Source of the DNA: Virgibacillus halodenitrificans JCM 12304
GTDB lineage: Bacteria; Bacillota; Bacilli; Bacillales; Amphibacillaceae
DNA: 64,000 nucleotides
Assembly (NCBI RefSeq): GCF_001310895.1
Contig: NZ_BAZS01000009.1
Span: forward strand, 1 to 64,000
Direction of reading: 5' to 3'
The notes beneath the pieces were generated by a model, which searched no databases, had not been told where the DNA came from, and worked only from the letters and a program-made list of their open reading frames with translations. Of the stretch, positions 8,785-20,763 are shown piece after piece (positions within the stretch are counted from its first letter, which is position 1; each line of letters begins with the position of its first letter). A program made the position numbers and the translations under genes.

Positions 8785-10629
8785 CTATTCACTAACTTTG
8801 ACATTATAAACTCTTAGCCAGTAATCAATTTGGCATAAATGAGCAATGAGCTGTGGGCCAGTCATGAGCTGTCCATACCAGGGTTCTGTGAATTCTTTTC
8901 CTTCGCTTTCAACGAGAGCTTCAACTCGCTCCCGTTTGATAAACTCAAATAATCTGGAGTTGGGGTCTGCGAGTATTTCTTTCATCCACTGGACAACCTG
9001 ACGGGTATATTCAGGGTGGAAGGTTTTCGGATAAGGACTTTTCTTTCGATATAAAACATCGTCAGGCAAAAGTCCTTCCAATGCTTTACGAAGAATTCCT
9101 TTCTCTCTGCCATGCAAGTTCTTTATTTCCCATGGGATATTCCAAACATATTCCACCAATTTATGGTCTGCGAATGGAACTCTAACCTCCAGGCTGGCAC
9201 CCATACTCATTCGATCCTTGCGATCTAATAATTGTGCCATAAACCAATGCATGTTTAAGTAGAACAATTCTCTTCGCTGGGCGTCTTCTTCGCTTTCCCC
9301 AGCTAAACGTGGTGTCTCCTGAATGGTTTCTTGATAACGATCCAGGACATAGGATTTGAGATTTAGCTTCTTTTGCCATTCCGGGTGTAGTAAATCGATC
9401 CTCGAATCTAATGATTTCATCCATGGGAAAGTCGCTTCTTGATCGCTTAAGTTGTGAAACCAAGGATAGCCTCCAAAAATTTCGTCTGCACATTCTCCTG
9501 ACAAACTAACGGTTGTATGTTCTTTGATTTTCCGGCAGAGCAATAATAAGGATGAATCAATATCTGCCATCCCAGGTTGATCTCGGAGCTCCACAGATTT
9601 CTTTAATGCATTTGCCAGTTCCGTTCCGGATATTACAACATGATGTTGGTTGGTAGAAAATTGGTCAACAACTTTTTCGATCCAAGCATGATCACTAGAG
9701 GGCTGGAATTTACTCTTTTGAAAATATTTGTCGCTACCTTCGAAATCCACCGAAAAAGTTGATAATGTGCCTTTGTCGTTTGCTGCAAAATAATTTGCCG
9801 CAATTGCGGTGATTGCGCTTGAGTCTAATCCACCAGATAAGAAAGTGGATATTGGAACATCTGCAACTAACTGACGTTCAACAGCATTGACAAATAAACG
9901 TCTAACTTTTTCTGCTGTTTCTTCTACGGTGTCCGTGTGTGCATGACTTTTCACATTCCAGTATCGCCAGACATCTAACCCATTTGTGGAAAAGGTTAAT
10001 GCATGACCAGGGCGAAGTTCCTTCAACCCTTTGAAGATTCCGTGGCCCGGTGTTCTTGATGGTCCTAAACCGAATATCTCTGCAAGGCCAGTAACATCGA
10101 CCTCAGCAGTAACAGCATCATGGGCTAAAATGGCTTTTAATTCTGAACCGAAAATAAAGCTTTCATCGTTTTCTGAGTAAAATAATGGTTTAACACCAAG
10201 TCGATCTCTAGCCATGAAGAGTTGTTTTCTATCCGGATCCCAGACCCCAAAAGCATAGATCCCATTTAAGTAGTTGACACAATCTTCTTTCCACTCGAGA
10301 TAGGAAGCGAGTAGAACCTCTGTGTCGGATGAAGTTGTAAAAGCATGGCCTTTGCCTGATAATTCTTTTCTTAATTCCTCTGTGTTATATAATTCTCCAT
10401 TGTATACAAGTGTATAAGTAATGGTATCCTTTTCCTTGTGCATTGGCTGCTTCCCGCCTTCAAGGTCGACAACGGCAAGTCGTTTATGCCCAAAGGCAGC
10501 GTTTTTACATGCCCATACTTGTGAATCATCCGGTCCCCTTGAAGTCAACGTATCTGCCATTCTTTGAACTGTTTGCTTTTCCTTCCGAACATCCTTTTTC
10601 CAATGAACGATGCCAGTGATTCCGCACAA
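8785..10629 (-). CDS. asnB: Asparagine synthase (glutamine-hydrolysing)
   Basis: The 614-residue protein starts TTG at 10629 with GGAGATG upstream. The start is fixed by Cys2 (MCGITGI), the nucleophile of the Ntn glutaminase domain (about 1-210). The synthetase domain follows with the pyrophosphate loop SGGLDSS (about residue 266) and CADEIFGGYPW. It makes asparagine from aspartate, ATP and glutamine. Bacillaceae carry several paralogues (AsnB, AsnH, AsnO), so the exact one is uncertain. It lies next to gltC and the gltAB-glnA genes, grouping glutamine users and makers. No T-box leader is seen upstream. Confidence 0.92.
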   Translation of the reverse strand: MCGITGIVHWKKDVRKEKQTVQRMADTLTSRGPDDSQVWACKNAAFGHKRLAVVDLEGGKQPMHKEKDTITYTLVYNGELYNTEELRKELSGKGHAFTTSSDTEVLLASYLEWKEDCVNYLNGIYAFGVWDPDRKQLFMARDRLGVKPLFYSENDESFIFGSELKAILAHDAVTAEVDVTGLAEIFGLGPSRTPGHGIFKGLKELRPGHALTFSTNGLDVWRYWNVKSHAHTDTVEETAEKVRRLFVNAVERQLVADVPISTFLSGGLDSSAITAIAANYFAANDKGTLSTFSVDFEGSDKYFQKSKFQPSSDHAWIEKVVDQFSTNQHHVVISGTELANALKKSVELRDQPGMADIDSSLLLLCRKIKEHTTVSLSGECADEIFGGYPWFHNLSDQEATFPWMKSLDSRIDLLHPEWQKKLNLKSYVLDRYQETIQETPRLAGESEEDAQRRELFYLNMHWFMAQLLDRKDRMSMGASLEVRVPFADHKLVEYVWNIPWEIKNLHGREKGILRKALEGLLPDDVLYRKKSPYPKTFHPEYTRQVVQWMKEILADPNSRLFEFIKRERVEALVESEGKEFTEPWYGQLMTGPQLIAHLCQIDYWLRVYNVKVSE

Positions 10630-10759
10630 AATATATCATCTCCTTCGCATTGTAGTAATTAATGGAAGTTATCATATGCAGCAAGATGGGATTTTGCCAC
10701 AATTAAAAAGGTATGGCGGCATCTTGTTATTTATGTTGAAGGTCACTATGGGCTATTGC

Positions 10760-11662
10760 TTATTGGAACCCCTGCAGTCTTGAATAAAATTGTTTCACGA
10801 ACCTGTAAAACAACTCTTCTGATGGCGCAAGTGTTCTTTCTTTTGGTTTAATGATTCCAACTGTGCGGCGAACCTCCGGGATTTCCAGAGGAATCTTAAC
10901 GGTCATTCTTGGGGTGGATTCGTGAAAGGTGCTCTCTGGTAAAAGGGTGACTCCAATGCCAGCGGAGACGAGACCCTTAATTGCATCAAGGTCTTCTCCC
11001 TCTGCAGAAACAGTTGGTGTAAAACCTGCTTGCTTGCACGTGTCCAACATCATTTTTTTCAGGATGTACCCATTAGGAAAACTAACAAAGTCATCTTTTT
11101 TTAAGTCGCTAAGGTAAAGGCTATCTCTTTCTGCTAACGGGTGATTTATAGGAAGTAATGCCAGGATGCTTTCAGTAAATAAAATATGGGAAGCTATTTC
11201 CGGTTCACTCTTTGGCAGGGGTCCAAGGAATGCTACACCCATCTCTCCTTTTTTTACGGAATCAGTTAGAAAATGATAGGAACCCTGGCGTAGATGAAAC
11301 TTGATATTCGGGTGTGCCTCCTTAAAAGCAGAAATAACACTTGGCACGAGATGTGTGGACAAGCTTGTTGGGAAGCCAATCTTGATGATCCCACGCTCAG
11401 GGTCCAGAAAGTCATCAATTTGTTTTTTAGCATGTTCAATGGCCTGCATAGCAAGCTTTGTATGTGTATAAAATGTTTTCCCAATCTGGCTTAATTTAAT
11501 ATTTCTGCCTTCCCGTTCGAACAAATTCACACCAAGTTCTTTTTCCAAGTTGGTAATTTGTCTGCTTATCGCCGACTGTGCAACATGTAAATGGACAGCC
11601 GCCTCCGAAACATGTTCCCGTTCCGCCACTTCCATAAAATAACGTAATTGGCGCAATTCCAT
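10760..11662 (-). CDS. gltC: LysR-type activator GltC
   Basis: This 300-residue LysR regulator has an N-terminal winged helix (MELRQLRYFMEVAEREHVSEAA, recognition helix around QSAISRQI) and a substrate-binding domain from about residue 90. It is divergent from the glutamate synthase gene, the invariant position of GltC, which activates gltAB when 2-oxoglutarate is high and glutamate low. The RBS AAGGAGG precedes ATG 11662. The 124-bp divergent spacer (11663-11786) should hold both promoters and the GltC boxes; I could not pin these by eye. Confidence 0.9.
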   Translation of the reverse strand: MELRQLRYFMEVAEREHVSEAAVHLHVAQSAISRQITNLEKELGVNLFEREGRNIKLSQIGKTFYTHTKLAMQAIEHAKKQIDDFLDPERGIIKIGFPTSLSTHLVPSVISAFKEAHPNIKFHLRQGSYHFLTDSVKKGEMGVAFLGPLPKSEPEIASHILFTESILALLPINHPLAERDSLYLSDLKKDDFVSFPNGYILKKMMLDTCKQAGFTPTVSAEGEDLDAIKGLVSAGIGVTLLPESTFHESTPRMTVKIPLEIPEVRRTVGIIKPKERTLAPSEELFYRFVKQFYSRLQGFQ

Positions 11663-11786
11663 ATGCCATTCCTCCTTATCTATATCAAAAACGTATTAAT
11701 TCTATCTAAATTATATATTGTTTCGAACGATTTGGAAATTTATAATTACCAATATAAAGATTTAACAAAAAATGGAGGGATATATA

Positions 11787-14700
11787 GTGCATTATAATCA
11801 GATACCGAAAGCACAGGGTTTGTATAATCCAACCTTCGAACATGATGCATGTGGCATTGGCTTGTACGCACATATTCATGGTGTGCCGAATCATGACATC
11901 GTAACAAAAGGCCTTCATTTGCTTTGCCAACTTAATCATCGGGGTGGAAGTGCTGATGAAACTTTAGGAGATGGAGCGGGATTACTAGTGCAGATCCCTG
12001 ATATCTATTTTCGTAAGGAATGTCCTGAAATGAATTTGCCCGAGCCAGGACGTTATGGTGTTGGGATGATTTTTTTCTCTAATGATATGGATCATGAGGA
12101 ATGGGAAAATGAAATTAACTCACTTATCAGGCAGGAAGGTCAGGAGGTACTAGGCTGGAGAACAGTGCCTGTCCATGTTAAAGATATTGGAATCGAAGCA
12201 CAAAAAAGCTGTCCAACTATTCGCCAACTATTTATTGGAGCAGATGTTGCTCATAAGGATAATATGGATTTTGAACGGAAATTATATGTGATCCGTAAGC
12301 AGATTGAGAAATTGGTAGTTGAGCAGGGTGGGCATATTTATTTTTCCAGCCTCTCAAGCAAGACAATTGTTTATAAAGGCTTGTTACAGCCTGAACAACT
12401 GAATTCCTTTTACACAGATTTGCAGGATCCGGATTTTGAATCTGCCTTTGCGCTCGTTCATTCCCGCTTTAGTACCAATACATTTCCAAGCTGGGAAAGG
12501 GCACAGCCAAATCGGTATTTAATGCATAATGGAGAAATTAATACATTACAGGGAAATATGAATTGGATGCGGGCACGTGAGAAACAATTTGTATCCGAAG
12601 CGTTTGGTGAAGATTTAGAGAAAGTACTTCCTGTTCTGGATACAGATGGAAGTGACTCTGCCATGTTGGATAATGCACTGGAATTCTTAATTCTCGCAGG
12701 TCGGAAGCCGTCACATGTAGCTATGATGCTTATACCGGAACCGTGGGAGAACCACCCGGATATGTCAGATGATAAAAGGGCTTTTTATGAATACCATAGC
12801 TCTCTGATGGAACCATGGGACGGCCCGACGTCTATTGCCTTTACCGATGGAAAGCAGATTGGTGCTGTATTAGATCGGAATGGGCTCAGACCCGCACGAT
12901 ATTATGTTACAAAGGATGACTATTTGATCTATTCCTCGGAAGTGGGCGTTATTGAAGTGAAGGAGGATCAAGTTCTTTACAAAGACCGACTAAGTCCGGG
13001 GAAAATGCTGCTACTCGATATGGAAGATGGGCGAATTATTTCAGATGAAGAGATAAAAGAAGAATTAATAGATGCAAAGCCGTACGAAGCATGGCTGGAT
13101 AAACAGCAGGTGATGCTACCGAACAAGGTGGAGCAATTCGAAAGGAACCCATTAAATAATTTGGTGAAAAGACAGAAGGCATTTGGTTATACGTACGAAG
13201 ATGTTCACAAGTATTTAATCCCATTAGTAACAGAAGAAAAAGATCCCATTGGGGCGATGGGAAATGATGTTCCATTAGCGGTTTTATCCGATCACCCTCA
13301 ATCCTTATTTGCTTATTTTAAACAATTATTTGCTCAAGTTACCAACCCTCCCATTGATGCTTATCGCGAGCAAGTGGTCACTTCAACCATAACAATGCTT
13401 GGTCCAGTTGGAAACATTCTCCAAAATGATGAAAAAATTTGCCGCAGATTGAAGCTTACTACACCTGTATTATCCAATCGTCAATTCCGTTTATTACAGT
13501 TGAACCACTATGAAGGTTTTGAGTCCCGTACCATTGATATATTATTCCATGAGGATTTGGAGCTTGCCTTGGAGCAGCTGTTCGAGAAAGCGGAAAAGCT
13601 AATTGCAGAGAGTGTGCATATCCTCATCCTCTCCGATCGGAACATGGATGAAAATAATGCAGCGATTCCTGTTCTTCTCGCGGTAAGTGCACTGCATCAG
13701 TATCTCGTTCGCCAGGGTAATCGGATGAAGGTAAGTATTATTGCTGAAACAGGAGAAGCCAGAGAAGTACATCATTTTGCAGCACTTATCGGTTATGGTG
13801 CGGATGCGATTAATCCTTACCTCGCATATGCAACATTAAATAAAGCAATTGAAGAGAACCATCTGCAACTGAGTTATAAACACGTGATCAATGTTTATAT
13901 AAATAGTATTACAGAAGGCATTGTCAAAGTAATGTCCAAAATGGGTATTTCCACAATTCAAAGTTATCGGGGAGCGCAAACGTTCGAAGCGATCGGCATT
14001 AGTAAAACAGTTATTGATCATTATTTTACAGGTACAGCTTCTCAGCTTGGTGGTATTGGACTGGATACAATCGCTAAAGAAGCTTTGATGCGTCATAAAC
14101 TAGCTTATGAAAATAATTTGGACACTTCGTTGGATGCGGGGAGTGATTTTCAATGGAGAAAGATGGGAGAGCATCATGCGTTTAATCCGAAAACCATCCA
14201 TACACTTCAATGGGCGTGCCGCGAGGTGATTATGAACTCTTTAAACAATACTCCCACGCAGCCAATGAAGAGCGACTGAATTTTTTGCGGAATTTACTTG
14301 ATTTTAAGGACAGGGAATCCATTCCTGTAGAAGAAGTCGAACCAGTTAGCTCTATTGTTAAACGATTTAAAACGGGGGCAATGTCTTTTGGTTCGTTAAG
14401 TAAAGAAGCACATGAAACATTAGCGATTGCTATGAATCGAATTGGAGGAAAAAGCAACAGCGGTGAAGGTGGAGAAGATCCGAAGCGTTATGCCCCTGAT
14501 GCAAATGGAGATTTACGGAGGAGTGCCATTAAACAGATTGCATCCGGACGATTTGGTGTAAAAAGTCACTATTTGATTCATGCAGATGAACTCCAGATAA
14601 AGATGGCCCAGGGGGCAAAACCTGGAGAAGGAGGACAGCTGCCCGGGAATAAGGTGTATCCATGGGTAGCTGATGTGCGTGGATCAACCCCGGGTGTTGG

Positions 14701-16339
14701 TCTCATTTCACCACCACCACATCATGATATTTACTCGATTGAGGACCTGGCGCAATTAATTTATGATTTAAAAAATGCCAATCGGGAGGCACGTATCAGT
14801 GTGAAACTCGTTGCTAAATCAGGTATTGGTACGATTGCGGCAGGTGTTGCTAAAGGAAAAGCGGATGTTATTTCCGTAAGTGGCTATGACGGAGGTACAG
14901 GCGCTTCACCGAGAACGAGCATTAAGCATACCGGACTTCCATGGGAACTGGGTCTTGCTGAAACCCATCAAACGCTAATGTTAAATAACTTGCGCGAACG
15001 AGTGGTTTTGGAAACCGATGGCAAGTTAATGACCGGAAAAGATGTGGTGATGGCTGCATTGCTTGGTGCTGAAGAATTTGGGTTTGCAACAGCACCACTT
15101 GTTGTCCTTGGATGTGTCATGATGCGGGTATGTCATAAAGACACTTGCCCCGTTGGAATTGCTACCCAGAATCCCGAGTTGAGGGAAAAATTTATGGGAA
15201 ATGCGGATCATGTTGTCAACTTCATGCATTATATTGCACAGGAAGTCAGGGAAATAATGGCGATGCTAGGATTTCGGACGATAGAAGAAATGATTGGCCG
15301 GACAGATATATTGACGATCAGTGAACGGGCTAAAGTGCATTGGAAAGCAAAGGACCTGGACTTGTCTACATTAATTTACCGTGTGGATGGGGGAAGAACC
15401 TGCCAAACCAAGCAGGATCATCAGCTTCAGCGCTCTCTGGATGAAAGTGCTATATTACCGATGGTTCTGTCAATCATTGAACAAAATGAAAAAGTGGATA
15501 TCACCTATAACATTAAAAATACACATCGTGCCGTTGGAACTATTACAGGCAGTGAGATTACGAAGCGCTATGGGGAAGAAGGGATGGTTGAAGATGCGAT
15601 CACATTACGGTTCAACGGTTCAGCAGGTCAAAGCTTTGGTGCCTATGTACCTAAAGGCATGACTCTCCGTTTGACAGGAGACGCCAATGATTATGTTGGA
15701 AAAGGACTTTCTGGCGGAAAAATAATTATTTCTTCCCCACCGGAAGCAAAGTCTGCTGAATCAGGCAATATCATTATCGGCAATGTTGCTCTTTATGGAG
15801 CAACAACTGGAGAGGCTTATATTAACGGATATGCTGGTGAACGGTTTGCAGTTCGTAATAGTGGTGCAAATGCAGTGGTTGAAGGAATAGGTGATCATGG
15901 CTGTGAATATATGACAGGAGGTCGTGTTGTCATACTGGGAGATGTAGGAAAAAACTTTGCTGCAGGTATGTCTGGTGGTATTGCTTATATTCTTACAGAG
16001 GATCCGGAGAAATTTGATGTGTTATGTAATAAAGAGATGGTTGCCATTGAGACAGTGTCAGACCCAATGGAGTTGGAAGAAGTAAAACGATTAATTCAAA
16101 ATCATTATCACTACACTGCTAGTCAAAAAGCCCGTTTCGTTCTGTCTCATTGGAATGGATCCATGCAGAAATTAGTGAAAGTGATACCGAGAGATTTCCG
16201 GCATATGCAGGAACAAATACAAACATATAAGAATGCTGGGATGAGTGATAGAGAAGCAGCGTTGCATGCGTTTGAATTAAAAAAGAAGAATGCAGTTGGT
16301 AATCAGAATTTAAAAACGTCTACCGTTGTTCCATTATAA
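11787..16339 (+). pseudogene. gltA: Glutamate synthase large subunit, split by a one-base deletion
   Basis: The gene for the NADPH-dependent GOGAT large subunit reads in one frame to 14279 and in another from about 14210. Joined, the two give about 1517 residues, the full length. The break is near 14220-14224, where WACR must continue GDYELFKQ; one base is missing. The start is GTG 11787, placed seven bases after GGAGGGA; the ATG at 11772 lies inside that site. Cys22 in HDACGIG is the amidotransferase nucleophile exposed after processing. The second half has the FMN/2-oxoglutarate barrel, the 3Fe-4S cysteines in [17 protein letters not shown], and the GXGXG domain. Both halves are otherwise well preserved, so sequencing error is likely. 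Confidence 0.9.
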
Positions 16340-16418
16340 GAAGGTTTAGAATGGTATAGCGTCGATGGGTTCATACGTCCGGTGTGAAAAGATCGGAACT
16401 TATGAAAGGAGCGGTACT

Positions 16419-17914
16419 ATGGGGAAATTAACAGGGTTTATGGATTATGCAAGAGAGGAAGTGGAGGAGCGAGAGGCTCGACATCGGATCAGTGACTGGA
16501 GAGAATATAAGGCGCCCTTTTCAGATGAAACGCTTAAAAGGCAGGGAGCGCGGTGTATGGATTGCGGGACCCCTTTTTGTCAAATTGGAGAAGTGCTCGA
16601 TGGGGCAACAACTGGTTGCCCGATTTATAACCTCATCCCGGAATGGAATCACCTTGTGTATTTGGAAAAATGGGAGGAAGCACTGGAACGGTTGTTGAAA
16701 ACAAATAACTTTCCTGAATTCACTGGCAGGGTATGCCCGGCACCTTGTGAAGGATCTTGTACCCTTGCTATTGCTGATCCAGCTGTGACGATAAAGAGTA
16801 TTGAGCGTACGATTATTGATAAAGGATTTGAAAACGGATGGATAGCATCAAGAATGCCACGGAATCGAACAGGCAAATCTGTTGCGATTATTGGTTCAGG
16901 CCCTGCCGGATTGGCCAGTGCAGATCAGTTGAATCAAGCTGGTCATATGGTGACTGTTTATGAGCGGCAGGATCGAGCCGGCGGTTTACTAATGTACGGA
17001 ATCCCAAATATGAAACTGGAAAAAGAAGTCGTGGAGCGTAGGGTTAGGCTTTTGGAGGAGGAAGGCATCCAGTTTATTTTAAACACGGAAGTCGGTATAG
17101 ACATTCATGCCGATGAATTAAATGAAATGTATGATGCTGTCATCCTTTGTACAGGAGCCTGAAGCAGCGGGATCTTAAGGTGGAGGGGAGGGAAGCAAAA
17201 GGGATTCACTTTGCGATGGATTATTTGACTTTATCTACGAAAAGCCTCATAGGGGCTGAGGAAGAAGACCTGGAATGGATTGATGTAAAAGGGAAGGATG
17301 TCATTGTTATCGGCGGAGGAGATACCGGTGCGGATTGCATAGCGACAGCACTTCGCCAAGGATGTAAGAGTGTTGTTCAATTTGGCAAGCATCCGAGGCT
17401 TCCGACAGACAGAACTCCAAATAATATGTGGCCAGCATATCCGAATGTATTCACAGTGGATTATGCCCACCATGAAGCTACAGCTACATTCGGTCAGGAT
17501 CCTAGGAACTATTCGATTCAAACAAAACGATTCGTTTCAGATAAGGATGGACAGCTGAAGGAAGTGCATACTGTCCAAATGAAGAAAATAAAAGAAAAAG
17601 ATGGAAGTATCTCCTTCCAAGTAATCCCTGGTACGGAGAAGGTTTGGCCGGCGCAGCTTGTGTTTATTGCTATTGGATTTGAAGGAACTGAGCTTGGGTT
17701 ATTACAACAGTACGGCATTGATACAAACCATCATAAGGTGAAGGCGACGTATGGGGATTTTACTACAAACAAAGGGAATGTTTTTGCAGCTGGCGACGCG
17801 CGGCGTGGACAAAGTTTAATTGTCTGGGCGATTAATGAAGGGCGTGAAGTTGCTCATAAAGTAGATTCCTATTTAATGGGAAATTCTGTACTGCCATCGT
17901 ATTTGAAAGGATAG
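16419..17914 (+). pseudogene. gltB: Glutamate synthase small subunit, split by a one-base deletion
   Basis: This is the FAD/4Fe-4S subunit that passes electrons from NADPH to GltA. The first frame runs from ATG 16419 (RBS GAAAGGAG) to 17162 and the second from 17147 to 17914; joined they give about 498 residues, near the family length. The break is at about 17157, where ILCTGA must continue KQRDLKVEGREAKG. The cysteine motifs MDCGTPFCQ...[11 protein letters not shown] and CPAPCEGSC bind clusters, GSGPAGL binds FAD, and GGGDTGADC binds NADPH. It follows gltA by about 80 bases and belongs to the same transcript. Confidence 0.9.
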
Positions 17915-17947
17915 CAAAGAAAATTAGAATTCTTAGGAGGCAAAAAT

Positions 17948-19284
17948 ATGGGTGTAACATTATCGAAGGAACAAATACGCAAAAAAATGGATGAGGAAAA
18001 TGTGCGGTTCATCCGCCTGCAATTTACCGATATGCTTGGAACCATTAAAAATGTGGAAATTCCATTAAATCAACTGGAAAAAGCGTTGGACAATAAAATG
18101 ATGTTTGATGGATCCTCGATTGAAGGCTTTGTACGAATTGAAGAATCTGATATGCTTTTATATCCTGATTTAGATACATTTGTGGTTTTTCCATGGACAT
18201 CAGACAAAGGGAAGGTAGCACGCTTTATTTGTGATATCTACAATCCGGATGGAACACCATTTGAGGGGTGCCCACGCTATAATTTGAAAAGAAACCTTAA
18301 GAAAATGGAAGCAATGGGTTTTTCTGCATTTAATATTGGAACAGAGCCGGAGTTTTTCCTGTTTAAATTAAATGAGAATGGTGAACCAACCTTGGATCTG
18401 AACGATAAGGGCGGCTATTTCGATCTTGCCCCAACAGATTTGGGGGAGAACTGTCGTAGAGAAATCGTTCTTGAATTGGAGGAGATGGGGTTTGAAATTG
18501 AGCTTCCCATCATGAGGTCGCTCCTGGACAGCATGAGATAGATTTTAAATACGCAGATGCGCTAAAACACGCGGATGATATTCAAACATTTAAGCTGGTA
18601 GTAAAAACGATAGCCCGCAAGCATAATTTGCATGCTACATTTATGCCAAAACCTTTATTTGGTGTGAACGGCTCGGGCATGCATGTGAATATGTCCTTAT
18701 TTCAAGAGGGCAAAAACGCATTCTTTGATTCACATGGTGACATGCAATTGAGTGAAGTGGCCTACCAGTTTACAGCTGGTATCATAAAGCATGCAATTCA
18801 TTTCACGGCAGTAACAAATCCCACAATCAACTCATATAAAAGGCTTGTCCCTGGGTATGAAGCACCATGCTATGTTGCATGGTCCGGTTCGAACAGAAGT
18901 CCCCTCATTCGTATTCCATCTTCGAGGGGATTAAGCACACGTATTGAAGTACGAAGTCCTGATCCCTCGGCCAATCCATATATGGCCTTGGCGGTGTTGC
19001 TTGCAAGTGGACTTGATGGCGTAGAAAACAAGCTGACACCTCCAACGGCTGTGGATCAAAATATCTATACAATGAACAAATCAGAACGAATTAAAAATGG
19101 CATCCGCGATTTGCCAGCAACCTTAATGCATGCATTAGAAGAGCTGGAGCAGGATGAAATTATTAAGCAAGCACTTGGTGAGCATCTACTGGAACATTTT
19201 GTGGAAGCCAAGCAGATCGAATGGGATATGTTCCGTACAACTGTTCATCCATGGGAACGGGAACAGTATCTGTCTAATTATTAG
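17948..19284 (+). pseudogene. glnA: Glutamine synthetase, split by a one-base deletion
   Basis: Type I glutamine synthetase, about 445 residues when joined. Frame one (17948-18541) ends right after EMGFEIE; restoring one base at 18502/18503 yields [21 protein letters not shown], the conserved active-site segment, which then joins the frame ending at 19284. The beta-grasp domain, FDGSSIEGF, the active-site SGMHVNMSL and NRSPLIRIP are present. The RBS is TAGGAGG, seven bases before ATG. There is no glnR next to it, unlike the usual glnRA pair, and it follows gltB by 33 bases, so GS and GOGAT appear co-transcribed. It may be an extra GS copy. Confidence 0.9.
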
Positions 19285-19353
19285 TTTTGTATTATATATA
19301 AACATGGAGGAGTACGGAGGAGACTCACATTTTGATATAACATAATTTTTTGA

Positions 19354-19382
19354 GAAGGTCGCTTTCGTAGAGCGCCTTTTCT
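19354..19382 (+). terminator. Terminator of the gltAB-glnA operon
   Basis: AAGG.CGCT pairs with AGCGCCTT around a short loop, followed by TTTTCTTT. Confidence 0.7.
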
Positions 19383-19496
19383 TTGTGGAAAAGTTGCAAT
19401 TTTGGAAGCTGAATAGTCTCTCTCCTATTGTGTGTGACAATTAGGATGTCATCAATAATAACTGAATTAATTAAGTGTAAATAAAGGGAAATGTGA

Positions 19497-19538
19497 AAAG
19501 CCTTCCAAAAGGAAATATAAAACCTTTTGGAAGGCTTT
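19497..19538 (-). terminator. Terminator of the M20 peptidase operon
   Basis: A 16-bp perfect stem (AAAGCCTTCCAAAAGG and its complement) with a ten-base loop lies just past the end of the M20 peptidase gene. The T-tract is weak on the minus strand and somewhat better on the plus strand, so it may act in both directions. Confidence 0.75.
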
Positions 19539-19544
19539 ACTTTT

Positions 19545-20732
19545 TTAGTTAACCTCCATGCCCTTCGAATTTTTAAGTTTATTCATTTCTTCTGTTGCAG
19601 AAATAATAGATAGAAATAGTAATTTAAATCTAGGGATTAAGCTGTCAATTACCAAATATTCCTCTTCACTATGCCATTTACCACCGACAGGCCCCATTCC
19701 GCATATAGTAGGAGTCCCAAGCGAAGCTACAAAACCGGCATCTGAAGCGCCTTTTTCATGTTTTTCAGAAACGTTCAGGTTTAATTTCTCTGCGGATTTT
19801 TGAACTAATTCAAATAGAGTGGCGACACCATCATGCTTTTCCATTGGTGGGATTCCTTCACCACCTTTTAATTCGCTAATAGTACCGTCTATAAAACTAG
19901 TGTTGAAAATAGAAATAAGCTGCTCTTTAACATTTGCGAGATCATTGGAAGTAGGATAGCCAACATGTATAGTGCCGTTTACTTCTGCTGCAACAACGTT
20001 AGAGTTTGTACCACCATGAATTGTCCCGATATTTACGCTTATGCCTTTTTTTGTATCATTCAACTTTTGGATTTCCACAATTTTATAACCTAATTCCTCT
20101 ATTGCACTGATACCTTTTTCTTTAGCTACACCAGAATGAGACGCTTTTCCGTTGATGCTAAAGTTAAAATGAGCTGATCCTTTCCGTTTTGTTACAACTT
20201 CACCATTCGGTCTTCCAGATTCTAGTATAAATGCAGCATTAGCTTCCCGGGCTCTTTCTTTAATGAGTCTTCTGGATATGGGGGAACCATATTCTTCATC
20301 TGGTGTAAATAATAATTCTATATCGCACGTTTCTATACCAAACTTTTTTATAGTAGCCGCAATATAAATCATACTGACTATTCCTGCTTTCATATCTGAC
20401 ACACCTGGGCCATAAACGTTTGTTTCATCCTTGTGAAATTTATGTGTTTTTTCAGTGTTAGGCGGGTGGACAGTATCATAATGACCAAGTAAAAGAATTT
20501 TTCCAGGAATAGCCCCTTTAATGTTTGCGATGAGTTGATCACCATATTCATCTAGCTTTTTTCGAGTGTAATCAATATTATATTTCTTGAGATTATCAGC
20601 GATTAATTCAGCTGCTTTATTAACATTATCCTTATTGTGGGTGTACGTATTAATATCTACCAATCTATTTAGTAAATGAAATATCTCTTTCTCATTACTT
20701 TCAATAAATTGTAATGCCTGTTCTACTGCCAT
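19545..20732 (-). CDS. M20-family metallopeptidase (carboxypeptidase G2-like)
   Basis: This 395-residue cytoplasmic protein has the two-zinc M20 core: GHYDTVHPP, GVSDMKAG (bridging Asp), PDEEYGS (catalytic Glu pair), ESGRP, and the final His in KWHSEEE. The dimerisation domain is inserted at about 185-300. Family members hydrolyse N-acyl or N-carbamoyl amino acids and C-terminal glutamate. AGGAGG precedes ATG 20732. It is the last gene of a five-gene operon with a glutamate-type carrier and redox enzymes, which suggests it releases an amino acid from an imported N-substituted compound. The substrate cannot be read from sequence. Confidence 0.85.
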   Translation of the reverse strand: MAVEQALQFIESNEKEIFHLLNRLVDINTYTHNKDNVNKAAELIADNLKKYNIDYTRKKLDEYGDQLIANIKGAIPGKILLLGHYDTVHPPNTEKTHKFHKDETNVYGPGVSDMKAGIVSMIYIAATIKKFGIETCDIELLFTPDEEYGSPISRRLIKERAREANAAFILESGRPNGEVVTKRKGSAHFNFSINGKASHSGVAKEKGISAIEELGYKIVEIQKLNDTKKGISVNIGTIHGGTNSNVVAAEVNGTIHVGYPTSNDLANVKEQLISIFNTSFIDGTISELKGGEGIPPMEKHDGVATLFELVQKSAEKLNLNVSEKHEKGASDAGFVASLGTPTICGMGPVGGKWHSEEEYLVIDSLIPRFKLLFLSIISATEEMNKLKNSKGMEVN

Positions 20733-20763
20733 GTGTATCCTCCTAGCTGTAAACTAATTATTA

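Noticed and set aside
10630-10759. T-box or riboswitch leader for asnB
   Set aside because: The spacer upstream of asnB (130 bp) has no T-box consensus and no specifier-like stem that I can see.
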